Below are positions 7,107 to 15,776 of a stretch of 64,000 nt of DNA, in pieces (position 1 is the first letter of the stretch; every line of letters starts with the position of its first letter). The notes below the pieces were generated by a model. It ran no database searches, was not told where the DNA came from, and saw only the letters and a list, made by a program, of their open reading frames with translations. Both the position numbers and the translations under genes were made by a program. Source of the DNA: an uncultured Acetatifactor sp. (GTDB lineage Bacteria > Bacillota > Clostridia > Lachnospirales > Lachnospiraceae); the NCBI GenBank assembly GCA_947630715.1, contig CANRIP010000004.1, positions 1 to 64,000 of the forward strand. Direction: 5' to 3'.

Positions 7107-8030
7107 CTATGCTTGGATGTTCAGGTATTTTTTCATTTCCTCTATATACTTCTGGCCAATATTGCTGAGAAAGCTATTTTTTCTGGTAATATATCCTATT
7201 TCCATCACACTGCTTTCTTCCACGGAATCGGCTTCAAACGGCACGGCTATATAATCATCGCCGTTGAGTTCTTCGCAGATAATACCGGAGCAAAGTGTAT
7301 ATCCATTCAGGCCGATCATGAAATTCAACATAGTCGCCCGGTCATTTGCCTTGATGGTGCGCAAATACTCATTGGTGCTTAAAATTTCTTCTGCAAAATA
7401 AAATGAACTGGTGTCTCCCTGCTCAAAAGAGAGGCAAGGGTAATCTGCGAGTTCTTCAAAACGGATGGATTTCTTTTTTGCAAGCGGATGTCCCGACCAT
7501 AAATAAACATAGGCATTACAGTGAATCAAATGATGAAATTCTAATCCTGCGGTACGCAAAAGCTTATTGATTGCGGCACGGTTAAAATCGCTGAGATACA
7601 GAATGCCGATCTCGCTTTTCATGGAGGCAACCTCGCTGATCACATCTTTTGTTTTGGTTTCGCGAAAGGCAAATTCATAACAGGAAGTATCAAATGATTT
7701 TACCAGCTCCACAAATGCCTTTACCGCAAAAGAATAGTGCTGCGTGGAAACGCCGAATTTCTTTTTCAAATTCTTTGGATTTTCGTATTTCTCAATAAGG
7801 TTTTCATACTGGCCGTAGATTTGTTTTGCATATTGTAAAAATTCTATGCCGTCCGCCGTCAGCGTAACGCCCCGGCCACTCCGATTAAAAATCGTGATTC
7901 CGAGTTCTTTTTCAAGCTCCTGTATCGAGATGGTCAGAGAAGGCTGCGCAATATATAAAATTTCGGCAGCCTTGTTTAAGGAACCGCTTTCGGCAATCGT
8001 GATGGTGTAATGCAACTGTTGTAGTGTCAT
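7107..8030 (-). CDS. LysR family regulator, probable sulfur-metabolism activator, 307 aa
   Basis: Winged HTH at residues 1-60 (LQQLHYTITIAESGSLNKAAEILYIAQPSLT is the LysR pattern; only part is quoted from memory of the family) and a two-lobed effector domain from about residue 90 to 300. Length is standard. ATG 8030 follows AAAAAGGGTA. The gene lies directly upstream of the leader ORF and metY on the same strand, separated by an inverted repeat. This points to a CysR/CmbR-like regulator that senses O-acetylserine or a similar sulfur-pathway metabolite. The effector is inferred from context only. Confidence 0.9.
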   Translation of the reverse strand: MTLQQLHYTITIAESGSLNKAAEILYIAQPSLTISIQELEKELGITIFNRSGRGVTLTADGIEFLQYAKQIYGQYENLIEKYENPKNLKKKFGVSTQHYSFAVKAFVELVKSFDTSCYEFAFRETKTKDVISEVASMKSEIGILYLSDFNRAAINKLLRTAGLEFHHLIHCNAYVYLWSGHPLAKKKSIRFEELADYPCLSFEQGDTSSFYFAEEILSTNEYLRTIKANDRATMLNFMIGLNGYTLCSGIICEELNGDDYIAVPFEADSVEESSVMEIGYITRKNSFLSNIGQKYIEEMKKYLNIQA

Positions 8031-8077
8031 AATCGTACCCTTTTTTATTTCATACTTTACTTATAGGTTTTATATAC

Positions 8078-8106
8078 AAAATAGCATATAAGGGTTCCAA
8101 AGTCAA
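8078..8106 (-). promoter_or_regulatory. Promoter of the LysR gene
   Basis: Minus-strand TTGACT (8101-8106), 17-base spacer, TATTTT (8078-8083) with TGC just before the -10. Start of transcription would be about 40 bases before ATG 8030. Confidence 0.65.
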
Positions 8107-8176
8107 CACGGACGCGGAAAATCAAGGGGTTATGACACGCGGGAGGGTTGACCCGGTATGTGAACCGGAAACCGGA

Positions 8177-9766
8177 TCACAGGCGCAGTTGTCCCGCGTC
8201 CATGGTGAATACTGCCGTGTACTGTTTCCTGGTTTCGGGGGTGAGGCGGTGAGTGACGCTGATACAGGTGACATCGGCCAGGGACAAAATGCTGCGCTCC
8301 ACCGCATTGGCGGTCTGCTCATCCAAGGCTGAGGTTGCCTCGTCCATCAGCAATATCTTTTTACCGCTTAACAAGGCTCTGGCAATGGCAATACGTTGAC
8401 ATTCGCCGCCTGAAAAGTTGTTTCCGTTTTCCTCCACCAGAGTATCAAGCCCTTGGGGCAGACCGGCGATCAGCTCCCCTAAACCCGCTTTGCCGGCAGC
8501 CTCCCTGATTTCCTGCTCCGTGTAAGGTTTCCACATAGTAAGGTTGTTGCGTAAGCTATCTTGGAACAGGAACGTGTTTTGATGGATCATGGCAACGTCA
8601 TCCGGGAGAGCCGTGTTGCCATCGGTGCAAATATCCCCGTCAAGCGGAGGATAATATCCTGCAAGCAGCTTTAAGAGAGTGCTTTTTCCGCTGCCGCTTT
8701 TCCCGATGATGGCATATTTTTTCCCCTTTTCAAAAACAGCCGATACCTGTTTCAAAATAGCTTTGTCCCCATATTGAAAACAGATGTTTTTAAGGGAAAT
8801 GCGGTTTTTCAGCGTCTGTACCGGGCCCTTTTCAGCCGCCTTCGGATGAGACAGGCGGTTCAGCGTTTCCAGTACGGGTTTGGCGGACTTTAGTTCGCTG
8901 ATTTTCGCGGACAGCGCAAAGGCGGGAGAGATAACCTGCCCTGTTAGCTGCGTAACCGCCACGATACTGCCGATGGTGATATATCCTTTGACGGCAAACA
9001 AACCGGCCAGTCCCATGACTAAAAACTGTACGGCGATTGACGCGAACGTAGTCAGGCCGTACAGCCGTGCCATCAGCGATGAAAGATGCTCCTTGCTGGT
9101 TTCCAGGCGTCTTACGCTTGCTGAAAATCGGGGAAGGATCTCCCCGGCGGCGTTGTAAGCTTTGATCACCTCAAAGCCATTCAAAAGATCGCTGACCTTT
9201 TCATTGTAGGCGGTAGTCGATTCCATGACCGTTTCTGTGGCTTTCCCCATCGCCTTTGTGAAAAGCCGCGGCAGTAAGCTGGGGATCGCCATAGCTGCCA
9301 GGGATATTATCGCAATGACCGGATTCATCCGGATCAGTACAAGGACGGCAAGTACAATGCTGATGATGGAGTCCAACAGAAAAATGCGGTTTTGCAGAAC
9401 CTTTTCTTCTATCAGGGAGAAGTTTTGATGAAACGCTGTGACATAGGAGGCGCTGCCCGTATTTTCATATTCGGCAATGTCTGTCTGCAAAGTGCCGTTG
9501 GCCAAAGCGTTCCGCATCTGAAGCAGATATTTCCGGATAAAGTAAGCCTGGTAGCGTCTGGATCCATAAATCAGAAACCCTGTGCAGACGGCATATAGGA
9601 GGCTGACCAATAAAACATTCCGTAAGCAGCCGGCATTTTTGCTGAGAATGGCCGTCTGCGCAGCGTCGATTAAAGCGTTAAGCAAAACAGCTACGCCCAC
9701 AGATGCCGCGCTTGTAAGAACCTGTAAAATAATCAGTGGGATATATTCCCATCTGCATTTTTTCAT
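8177..9766 (-). CDS. ABC exporter, fused permease and ATPase, 529 aa
   Basis: Half-size exporter: six membrane helices in residues 1-300, then an ATPase with Walker A GKSGSGKST (about 350), signature FSGGECQR (about 451), Walker B ILLMDEATSALD (about 467) and the H-loop SVTHR. Works as a dimer in the cytoplasmic membrane. I start it at ATG 9766, where AAGGAGG lies 8 bases upstream; the frame is open for 32 more codons without support. No peptidase C39 domain is present. It follows an XRE-TPR regulator gene on the same strand, which may control it. The substrate (peptide, lipid or drug) cannot be told. Confidence 0.9.
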   Translation of the reverse strand: MKKCRWEYIPLIILQVLTSAASVGVAVLLNALIDAAQTAILSKNAGCLRNVLLVSLLYAVCTGFLIYGSRRYQAYFIRKYLLQMRNALANGTLQTDIAEYENTGSASYVTAFHQNFSLIEEKVLQNRIFLLDSIISIVLAVLVLIRMNPVIAIISLAAMAIPSLLPRLFTKAMGKATETVMESTTAYNEKVSDLLNGFEVIKAYNAAGEILPRFSASVRRLETSKEHLSSLMARLYGLTTFASIAVQFLVMGLAGLFAVKGYITIGSIVAVTQLTGQVISPAFALSAKISELKSAKPVLETLNRLSHPKAAEKGPVQTLKNRISLKNICFQYGDKAILKQVSAVFEKGKKYAIIGKSGSGKSTLLKLLAGYYPPLDGDICTDGNTALPDDVAMIHQNTFLFQDSLRNNLTMWKPYTEQEIREAAGKAGLGELIAGLPQGLDTLVEENGNNFSGGECQRIAIARALLSGKKILLMDEATSALDEQTANAVERSILSLADVTCISVTHRLTPETRKQYTAVFTMDAGQLRL

Positions 9767-9909
9767 AACGATTCCTCCTTGATTTCCTGCCTTTTTGTTT
9801 GACAATCTCAAGGATAGCGGAAAAAATGCGGCATTTCCATATCGTTCTATGTATCGTTTCAACTTACATCATTTGATAAGTTTTACGGATCTGTCCAACC
9901 CATCCTATG

Positions 9910-10851
9910 TTAGCGGCACTCCTGTTCCAGCGGCCCGTTGTCCCCGTTTTCCGGAAGTTTCATGCGATCCAGACATTCCTGCGCCAGATCTGCCATCTGG
10001 GCTTTCCCGATCAGCCTCATATAAGGAATCAAGGCTTCCATGCGAGCCTGGCTTTCCCGCGCTTTTCCCATTTTGTTCAAAATCTGCGCCATGCCAAATT
10101 CTATTTCCGGCAGCATAAACTGCTCCGTTCCCCGGACGCTGAGTTCCTCCGCCCTTCTTGCATAGAGGAGGGCCTCCTCATAGCGTCTTTGCCTCAGCAG
10201 ATATTGGCCTAGATTATGTGCGAGATTGATTTGCAGAATATGGAACTCGGAAAGTCGGCTTTGGATCCGATCCAAGGCAAACATAACTTCTTCACCCAGG
10301 CGGATGGCCTCCAAGTCTTTCCCCGCCATATATTTTGCTTCCGTCAGCATGACAAGAAGATTGATCTCCTTGGGAGAAAGCAGTTCTCCGCGGCAGTCAT
10401 TTAAGTTGATGCCGGGTTTTGTCAGGTGCAGGGCGTTGATCAGTTCCGTTTCTATGCTTTCATCGGCCGTGCCGTCCTTCATGCGGATGGCCGCAGAAAG
10501 CATTTTTGCATATTGAAGGCTGGCGGGATCCATCTTTTTTGCGGAAAGTTCCTGCAAAGCCGTTTTGGCTGATGCGAAATCGCCGGAGGAAACTTGTGCG
10601 CTGATTTCATCCAGGGATTCACGCAGGGACACCTGGTATTCGTTTTCATAATACACGTTGCAGAGCTGATAGGTACCGGTGCCGAGACGCTCCAGGAGCT
10701 GTTCCAGAACCTGGCTTGACGGCATTTGATTCCCGTTTTCGATGCGTGAGATGGAAATGGGAGAGCAGATACCGTCCGCCAGGGCCTCCTGGGTCAGCCC
10801 CGCTTTTTTACGCAGGGAATAGATGATCTCTCCTAATGTGTTTGTTCTCAT
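9910..10851 (-). CDS. XRE-type regulator with TPR-like C-terminus, 313 aa
   Basis: An N-terminal HTH (IIYSLRKKAGLTQEALADGI..SRIENG, residues 8-40) is followed by helical repeats to the end (for example AHNLGQYLLRQRRYEEALLYARRAEEL). This layout resembles Rgg/PlcR-like (RRNPP) regulators that bind small peptides with the repeat domain. AAGGATG lies before ATG 10851. The ABC exporter starts 143 bases downstream on the same strand, suggesting a regulator-transporter pair. I searched the gap for a peptide gene and found none, so peptide signalling is only a possibility. Confidence 0.85.
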   Translation of the reverse strand: MRTNTLGEIIYSLRKKAGLTQEALADGICSPISISRIENGNQMPSSQVLEQLLERLGTGTYQLCNVYYENEYQVSLRESLDEISAQVSSGDFASAKTALQELSAKKMDPASLQYAKMLSAAIRMKDGTADESIETELINALHLTKPGINLNDCRGELLSPKEINLLVMLTEAKYMAGKDLEAIRLGEEVMFALDRIQSRLSEFHILQINLAHNLGQYLLRQRRYEEALLYARRAEELSVRGTEQFMLPEIEFGMAQILNKMGKARESQARMEALIPYMRLIGKAQMADLAQECLDRMKLPENGDNGPLEQECR

Positions 10852-10972
10852 GAAACGAATCCCATCCTTTCCGGGCAGCTTGCGCCGCAGATTCTACATG
10901 GGGATAGCGGCCGGCGGCTTGCCGGACCGTCCTTCTTCCCATGCTGATGATACCTCAGAATCTGGCAGAAAG

Positions 10973-11956
10973 CTATTGCCGGTTATCTAAAATTAAATTG
11001 CAGAGACACATGACGACGCCAAATAATAATCCGGCGATAGGCCAGACAATCCATGTGAAGCCCCAGTTGCCCGGCAGGCTCCACCCAAGATATATGGCGG
11101 TGGCTGTCAGCCAATAGGCTTTCCCGATGTTTTTCTTGATCCGGCTTTTTTTCTGATCCTGAAGATCCTGGGGAGCGTAATCGCCTTCCTTCAAAAGCTT
11201 TTGCATACTGGCCCAGCGGACGCCGGCTATGATAAAAAGCACTACCCCCATGCCCGCCAACAGCAATGTGACGGACAGCAAGATCACGCTCATAAACTCC
11301 TGCTCCATATAACCGCCGATAATAAGCGGAATAGCGGAAAGAATACACAGACAGGTGGCTATGATGTTACATTGCATGTAAACCGTCCGGTACGTTTTCT
11401 GCTTTTCCCTCACCATTCCGTCCACACCGTACTCCGTGTCAAAGGGTTCCTTTTCTATCCATTCATAAGGCGCGTTTTTGAAACCGCAGGACAAAAAGAT
11501 TGCCACCGCGGGCGCAATCAGGATCAGAAGCGTCACCAGACTGATTCCTTCGGCTAGATTTTCGGAAATGGGACAGCCCGGCAATTCTGTGGCGGCGCTC
11601 AAAAGGCACGTTGGAATTATGGATACGATACACAAAAAGGTAGCTCCGGCGATGCGGTTGGCCGCTTGTTTTCTCCATTCCAGAAATTCGTTTGCCAGCG
11701 CAAGAGAAATCCGTTTCACAGGGGCCTGGTCCGCATCGTCCGTAAACGTTTCCTCCTCTATCTCATCTTTGAGAAGGTAATCTGTGGTGACTCCAAAGAG
11801 CTGGCTGAGCATCAGCACTTTGTCCAGATCAGGCACGGTCTGCGCGCCCTCCCATTTGGAAACCGCCTGTCTTGACACTTGCATTTTTTCCGCAAGTTCT
11901 TCCTGCGACCAGCCGTTCTTTTTTCTTAAATTGGTGATTTTGTCTGCCAGAATCAT
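10973..11956 (-). CDS. XRE-type regulator with membrane-spanning C-terminus, 327 aa
   Basis: HTH of the XRE family at residues 1-65 (KITNLRKKNGWSQEELAEKM, then SRQAVSKWE), joined to a C-terminal region with several hydrophobic helices from about residue 105 to the end (for example LVTLLILIAPAVAIFL). This is a common Firmicute design of a membrane-tethered repressor. ATG 11956 was chosen because GGGAGGAA lies 8 bases upstream; the open frame extends 27 codons further without a site. It is upstream of the XRE-TPR gene on the same strand, 121 bases apart. Targets are unknown. Confidence 0.88.
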   Translation of the reverse strand: MILADKITNLRKKNGWSQEELAEKMQVSRQAVSKWEGAQTVPDLDKVLMLSQLFGVTTDYLLKDEIEEETFTDDADQAPVKRISLALANEFLEWRKQAANRIAGATFLCIVSIIPTCLLSAATELPGCPISENLAEGISLVTLLILIAPAVAIFLSCGFKNAPYEWIEKEPFDTEYGVDGMVREKQKTYRTVYMQCNIIATCLCILSAIPLIIGGYMEQEFMSVILLSVTLLLAGMGVVLFIIAGVRWASMQKLLKEGDYAPQDLQDQKKSRIKKNIGKAYWLTATAIYLGWSLPGNWGFTWIVWPIAGLLFGVVMCLCNLILDNRQ

Positions 11957-12123
11957 ACTTCTGTTCCTCCCATGAAGTTGTCGGCGGCTTTTTGTGCCAG
12001 CCGCAGTAAGAAAGATAGCATATTTGGCGGTTGCCATCCACCAAAGGCGGCTGGAAATTTGTCAATCGGCAGTTGCAAAGAGCCCACAGACTCTTTTTCA
12101 GTATAACATAGATGGCAGAATCC

Positions 12124-12149
12124 GGACGCCTTTTTTTAGGCGTCCTTTT
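12124..12149 (+). terminator. Rho-independent terminator with no plus-strand gene before it
   Basis: A perfect 7-bp stem GGACGCC/GGCGTCC (12124-12130 with 12139-12145), 8-base T-rich loop and a TTTT tail. Only minus-strand genes lie to its left. It may insulate the next promoter, be a relic of a lost gene, or terminate an undetected small RNA. Confidence 0.65.
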
Positions 12150-12190
12150 CATCAGCGCGGGGTGGCGCAGGGGGGCCGGCATTTCACACA

Positions 12191-12219
12191 TTGCGAAAGA
12201 GGGAATTCTGCGCTATGAT
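12191..12219 (+). promoter_or_regulatory. Promoter of the LytTR/GHKL two-component genes
   Basis: TTGCGA (12191-12196), 17-base spacer, TATGAT (12214-12219); about 50 bases before the response-regulator start. Confidence 0.55.
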
Positions 12220-12272
12220 GTCTATCAGAAAGAACGCGGAAGAAGGATCGGAACGGAAAGGCAGTGGTATCG

Positions 12273-13001
12273 ATGTATCAGATTGGAATTTGTGACGATG
12301 ATAAAATTTTGTGCGCCGAATTGGAGGAGACGCTTTACCGGGTGGCGGAAAAATTATCCGTGAAGGTGGAAGTGGAGGTATGGTACTCCGGCGAGAGCCT
12401 GCTGTGTGATCTGAAAAAAGGGACTTCTTTAGACATTATTTTTCTGGATATTGAGCTGACGCAGCAAAACGGGGTCGCTGTCGGCAGTTTCATTCGGAAC
12501 GAGATGGAAGATCTGGAGACGCACATTGTGTATATTTCAGGCAGAGAAAGCTATGCCATGCAGTTGTTTTGCATTCAGCCCCTGGATTTTTTGATCAAAC
12601 CGATTTCAGAGGAAAAGCTGAAGGAGGTTCTGGAAAGGAGCCTTAAACAGAGACAGAATGAAAATCTTTATTTTGAATATCGGAAGGGAAACTCCGTTTG
12701 CCGGATTCCCACCAAGGATATTATTTGTCTGATGAGCGAAGATAAAAAAATCCGGGTGGTAACGCAGACGGGAGAAAGCACGTTTTATGGAAAGCTGAAA
12801 AAAATCGCGGAAACGCTGCCGCCGGATTTTGTGCTGATCCATCAGTCCTATCTCATCCATCAGCGGTACGTCCGGGAATATGCGTATGACGCCGTCACGA
12901 TGATGGATGGGACCGTGTTCCCCATCAGTAAACCGTACCGGAAAATCATCAGGAGTAAAATCAGACAGTCTCAGAGAGAGGGGACAAAAGTTGAATCGTA
13001 A
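12273..13001 (+). CDS. LytTR response regulator (AgrA-like), 242 aa
   Basis: Receiver domain at residues 1-120 with acidic pocket residues in CDDD (7-10) and phosphoacceptor Asp59 in IIFLDIE, then a LytTR DNA-binding domain at about 135-235 (VLIHQSYLIHQRYVREY). It is expected to activate promoters carrying two 9-bp direct repeats two helical turns apart. ATG 12273 gives the natural family start; a GTG three codons earlier is less likely. It overlaps the kinase gene by 11 bases. A candidate operator with the expected spacing lies downstream, before the lipoprotein/ABC operon. No AgrB or AgrD is present, so the stimulus is open. Confidence 0.92.
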   Translation: MYQIGICDDDKILCAELEETLYRVAEKLSVKVEVEVWYSGESLLCDLKKGTSLDIIFLDIELTQQNGVAVGSFIRNEMEDLETHIVYISGRESYAMQLFCIQPLDFLIKPISEEKLKEVLERSLKQRQNENLYFEYRKGNSVCRIPTKDIICLMSEDKKIRVVTQTGESTFYGKLKKIAETLPPDFVLIHQSYLIHQRYVREYAYDAVTMMDGTVFPISKPYRKIIRSKIRQSQREGTKVES

Positions 13002-14274
13002 TGTGTTGGTTATTGTCATTGTCAATCTTTTAAGGGTTCTGCTGCTGAAAACAATGGTGGAACAGATCCTGCCCGCCCGAAAGGCGGAAGAAAGAAGGCG
13101 GCAGGCGGGAATTGCCCTGTATTATCTGTTGACCCTGGTTTTATACGGGATCTTTGGGATGACTGCCTTTTATGAGGCGGGCAGCGGCCTGGGGCTGTTT
13201 CTGTTCACGTTTCTTTATCCGGGCTCTCTGATCAAACGATTCTGGGCGTCGCTGGTGGTATTCTGTATGGATCTGGCCAGCGGAATGACCGTATCCTGTG
13301 GACTTGCGCAGATAGGAGAGGATGCAGTCTGGGATTCCGGGATGGTTTGGGCGGTACAGACCCTGCTTCTTTTGCTCTGTACTGTGATTATGAAGGTCCG
13401 GTGGAAAGCTGGGGCTGAGGAAGGTTCTGGGGAGGAAGACGTGGTATTGGAAAAGAGACAGGTTTCTATTCTGTTCTTCCTTCCCGCCGTCAGCGGCGTG
13501 GTGCTGTGTGTTTTACAGAACGGAACGACAGGTGGTACGGAAAGGCTGTTGATATCCGCTGCCATGCTTTTTCTCAATCTTTGTACGTTTTCTCTCTATC
13601 AAACCATGACGGTAGAGAATCAAAACATTCGGGAAAATGAAATCTACCGGCAGCAGACCTATGCTTATCAAAACCAGTTGGAGGTTATCATGGAATCCCA
13701 GAACCGCATTCGGGCGTTAAAACATGATCTGAAGAATCATATTCTGGCGCTCAGGGCGCTGCTGCGAAAACAGGACTGGGAGGAGGCGGACAGATATCTG
13801 AACGCCATGCAGGATTTTATGGGAAATCCTCAGGAGTATGTATCTACCGGCAACGATCAGGTGGACAGCCTGTTGAATGATAAGCTGCGGAAGGCCAAAA
13901 ATCTTCTGAATACAGTGGAGGTAAACGTTACCATCCCCGAGAAACTGATACTGCATTCCTTTGATTTGAACGTGGTGCTGGGTAATCTGCTGGACAACGC
14001 TATGGAAGCGGCGGGCAGGACGCAAAAGAAAGAACTGAAGCTGGATATGAAACTGGAGAAGGGGGTTCTGTTCCTTACCGTCCGCAACAGTTGTCAGGGC
14101 ATTGCCGACGGAAACGTACGGCGGCTGGAGACGACAAAAAAAGACGGAGCAGACCATGGACTGGGGTTAGGCAATGTGCGCCGGATCGTGGAAAAATACC
14201 ATGGCGATATGGAAGTGCGTAGTGAAAACGGATACCTGGAAACGGATATCATGATGTATCGGAAGGAATTGTAA
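12991..14274 (+). CDS. GHKL sensor histidine kinase (AgrC-like), 427 aa
   Basis: N-terminal multi-helix membrane sensor (about residues 1-200), short coiled segment, phospho-histidine box in RALKHDLKNH (about residue 244) and a GHKL ATPase with LGNLLDNAMEAA and GLGLGNV. It phosphorylates the adjacent LytTR regulator. The TTG start at 12991 has GAGAGGGGA 6 bases upstream and lies inside the end of the regulator gene, giving translational coupling. Upstream in-frame codons only shadow the regulator gene. The sensed ligand is unknown. Confidence 0.9.
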   Translation: MNRNVLVIVIVNLLRVLLLKTMVEQILPARKAEERRRQAGIALYYLLTLVLYGIFGMTAFYEAGSGLGLFLFTFLYPGSLIKRFWASLVVFCMDLASGMTVSCGLAQIGEDAVWDSGMVWAVQTLLLLLCTVIMKVRWKAGAEEGSGEEDVVLEKRQVSILFFLPAVSGVVLCVLQNGTTGGTERLLISAAMLFLNLCTFSLYQTMTVENQNIRENEIYRQQTYAYQNQLEVIMESQNRIRALKHDLKNHILALRALLRKQDWEEADRYLNAMQDFMGNPQEYVSTGNDQVDSLLNDKLRKAKNLLNTVEVNVTIPEKLILHSFDLNVVLGNLLDNAMEAAGRTQKKELKLDMKLEKGVLFLTVRNSCQGIADGNVRRLETTKKDGADHGLGLGNVRRIVEKYHGDMEVRSENGYLETDIMMYRKEL

Positions 14275-14347
14275 GACAGCGGAAAAACGGCTGAGGGTGC
14301 AAGGCTCGGCGGGCGCCGCAGCGCAGCGATCAAAAGAAAATAGGTTA

Positions 14348-14411
14348 ATTTCGTCAAAAACAAGTCGGATTTCGTCATTTTTTCTCTCCTTGTCTGTCCC
14401 TGTGCTATCTT
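14348..14411 (+). promoter_or_regulatory. Candidate LytTR operator and extended -10 promoter
   Basis: ATTTCGTCA occurs twice, at 14348-14356 and 14369-14377, start-to-start 21 bases. Two direct repeats about two helical turns apart upstream of a promoter is the known layout for LytTR (AgrA-type) activators. Downstream TGC-TATCTT (14403-14411) forms an extended -10 with no good -35, as expected for an activator-dependent promoter. The rest of the gap 14275-14565 holds no gene that I can see. Confidence 0.55.
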
Positions 14412-14565
14412 TTTCTTATGGACACCCTGTGATTGTATGTTACAGACGCTCAGGATCTCCCTGTGAGACACAGAGCTGTCAGGTGTTTTGTGAGCCTGAG
14501 AAACGGGACGGATCTGCGGGCGTTGTGCGGAGGGAAAACTTTTAAGGAACAGAGAGGAGACTTTT

Positions 14566-15771
14566 ATGAGACGAGAGAACTGTTTGAGGATATTGGCAGC
14601 CGTATTCTGTGCGGCGGCCCTTTCCGGCTGTCAGAAAGCGCCGGCGGCCGCAGCGGATTCAGACATTCCCCACGCCGGGACTGCCATGGAGCAGCAGGAG
14701 GCGGATACGTCCGGGGAGCAGCCTTTGGGAGAGCAGCAAGGGTTGGAGGAGCAGCCGGGAGGATATTTTTTGGAAAAGACTCTGGGCACCGGGGAGAACA
14801 AAATAACGATCCGGGCGCAGATTCCCGCCGTCCCGGATCATGTGTATCAGATGACCCTGCTGCCGGACGATACGCTGGGAAAAGATGAGCTGCTCGCCCT
14901 GCTGGAGACAGGGGAAGACGCGGCGGTGGATTCTTCCCAGGAATTGCTGGAGGAGATCGCGCAGTCTGATTATGACAATACCCACGACCCGGAGGGAGAA
15001 TACTGTTATTATTCCCGGTTCTCGGATCGAACGGCGTTTCAGTTTTCCGCCGGGCAGAGGGAGGTTTCCCTTGCCGGACATACTTCGGTGGGTTATAAGG
15101 ATTCGGCCCTGTGGGATCGCAGGATCGGCATGACCGTTTATGAAGAAGAACTGATACCGCCGTCCCAGGCGGATACGGAGGGTGAATTTCCATTAAGAGA
15201 GGCGAAACGGATCCTGTTGGACAAGCTGGAACCTCTTGGAATCAAAGAAGTGTCCTTTCGGCAGATCCGCTATTGTAAAGGGGACGGATACAGCTATTAT
15301 GAACTTGTCTTTGCCCCGGTCCAGGAAGGAGTTTCCATGATAAAGGAAACGGTGGGATATACGTTGGGAGAAATCCATCCCATAGGCTGGGCCTACGTTA
15401 CGCCGGACGGCGTATCGGAATTGGATCTCAGTAACTTTTGCGCCAGGATCGGGGAAAAGGAGCCTGTGACGGTTCTTCCCTTTGAAAAGATCGAGCAGTG
15501 TCTGGAGCAATATCTGGACAACGGTTTGATCGTGACAGATGAAAGGATGGTCTTTGACCATGTGGAACTGGAATATTATCCGCTGCCCAATACGCAGGTG
15601 CAGAGTGAGATGGAATACAGGCAGAAACTGGAGCTTATTCCCATATGGCATATTTACATCACGATGGAGGATTATGTGGAGAAGTATGCGGGCTTGGAAG
15701 AAATATCTCCGGAGGCGGTTGATAATATCTGCATCAACGGGGTCACGGGCGAAGTGGAGAGGGCGGAATAA
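14566..15771 (+). CDS. Lipoprotein of an ABC transporter operon, 401 aa
   Basis: Signal peptide with lipobox LSGC (cysteine at about residue 22), then a low-complexity acidic/Gln linker to about residue 65 and a large extracytoplasmic domain of no family that I recognise. It should be anchored on the outer face of the membrane. AGAGGAGAC precedes ATG 14566. It opens a five-gene, tightly packed operon with three membrane proteins and an ATPase, so it probably acts with that complex as a sensor, shield or substrate-handling part. A LytTR-type operator candidate lies upstream. Confidence 0.85.
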   Translation: MRRENCLRILAAVFCAAALSGCQKAPAAAADSDIPHAGTAMEQQEADTSGEQPLGEQQGLEEQPGGYFLEKTLGTGENKITIRAQIPAVPDHVYQMTLLPDDTLGKDELLALLETGEDAAVDSSQELLEEIAQSDYDNTHDPEGEYCYYSRFSDRTAFQFSAGQREVSLAGHTSVGYKDSALWDRRIGMTVYEEELIPPSQADTEGEFPLREAKRILLDKLEPLGIKEVSFRQIRYCKGDGYSYYELVFAPVQEGVSMIKETVGYTLGEIHPIGWAYVTPDGVSELDLSNFCARIGEKEPVTVLPFEKIEQCLEQYLDNGLIVTDERMVFDHVELEYYPLPNTQVQSEMEYRQKLELIPIWHIYITMEDYVEKYAGLEEISPEAVDNICINGVTGEVERAE

Positions 15772-15776
15772 AGAAT

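Noticed and set aside
12217..12296. Short ORF overlapping the LytTR regulator start as an AgrD-like signal peptide
   Set aside because: Product is charged and has no Cys/Ser-centred ring motif or amphipathic leader; no AgrB gene is near.
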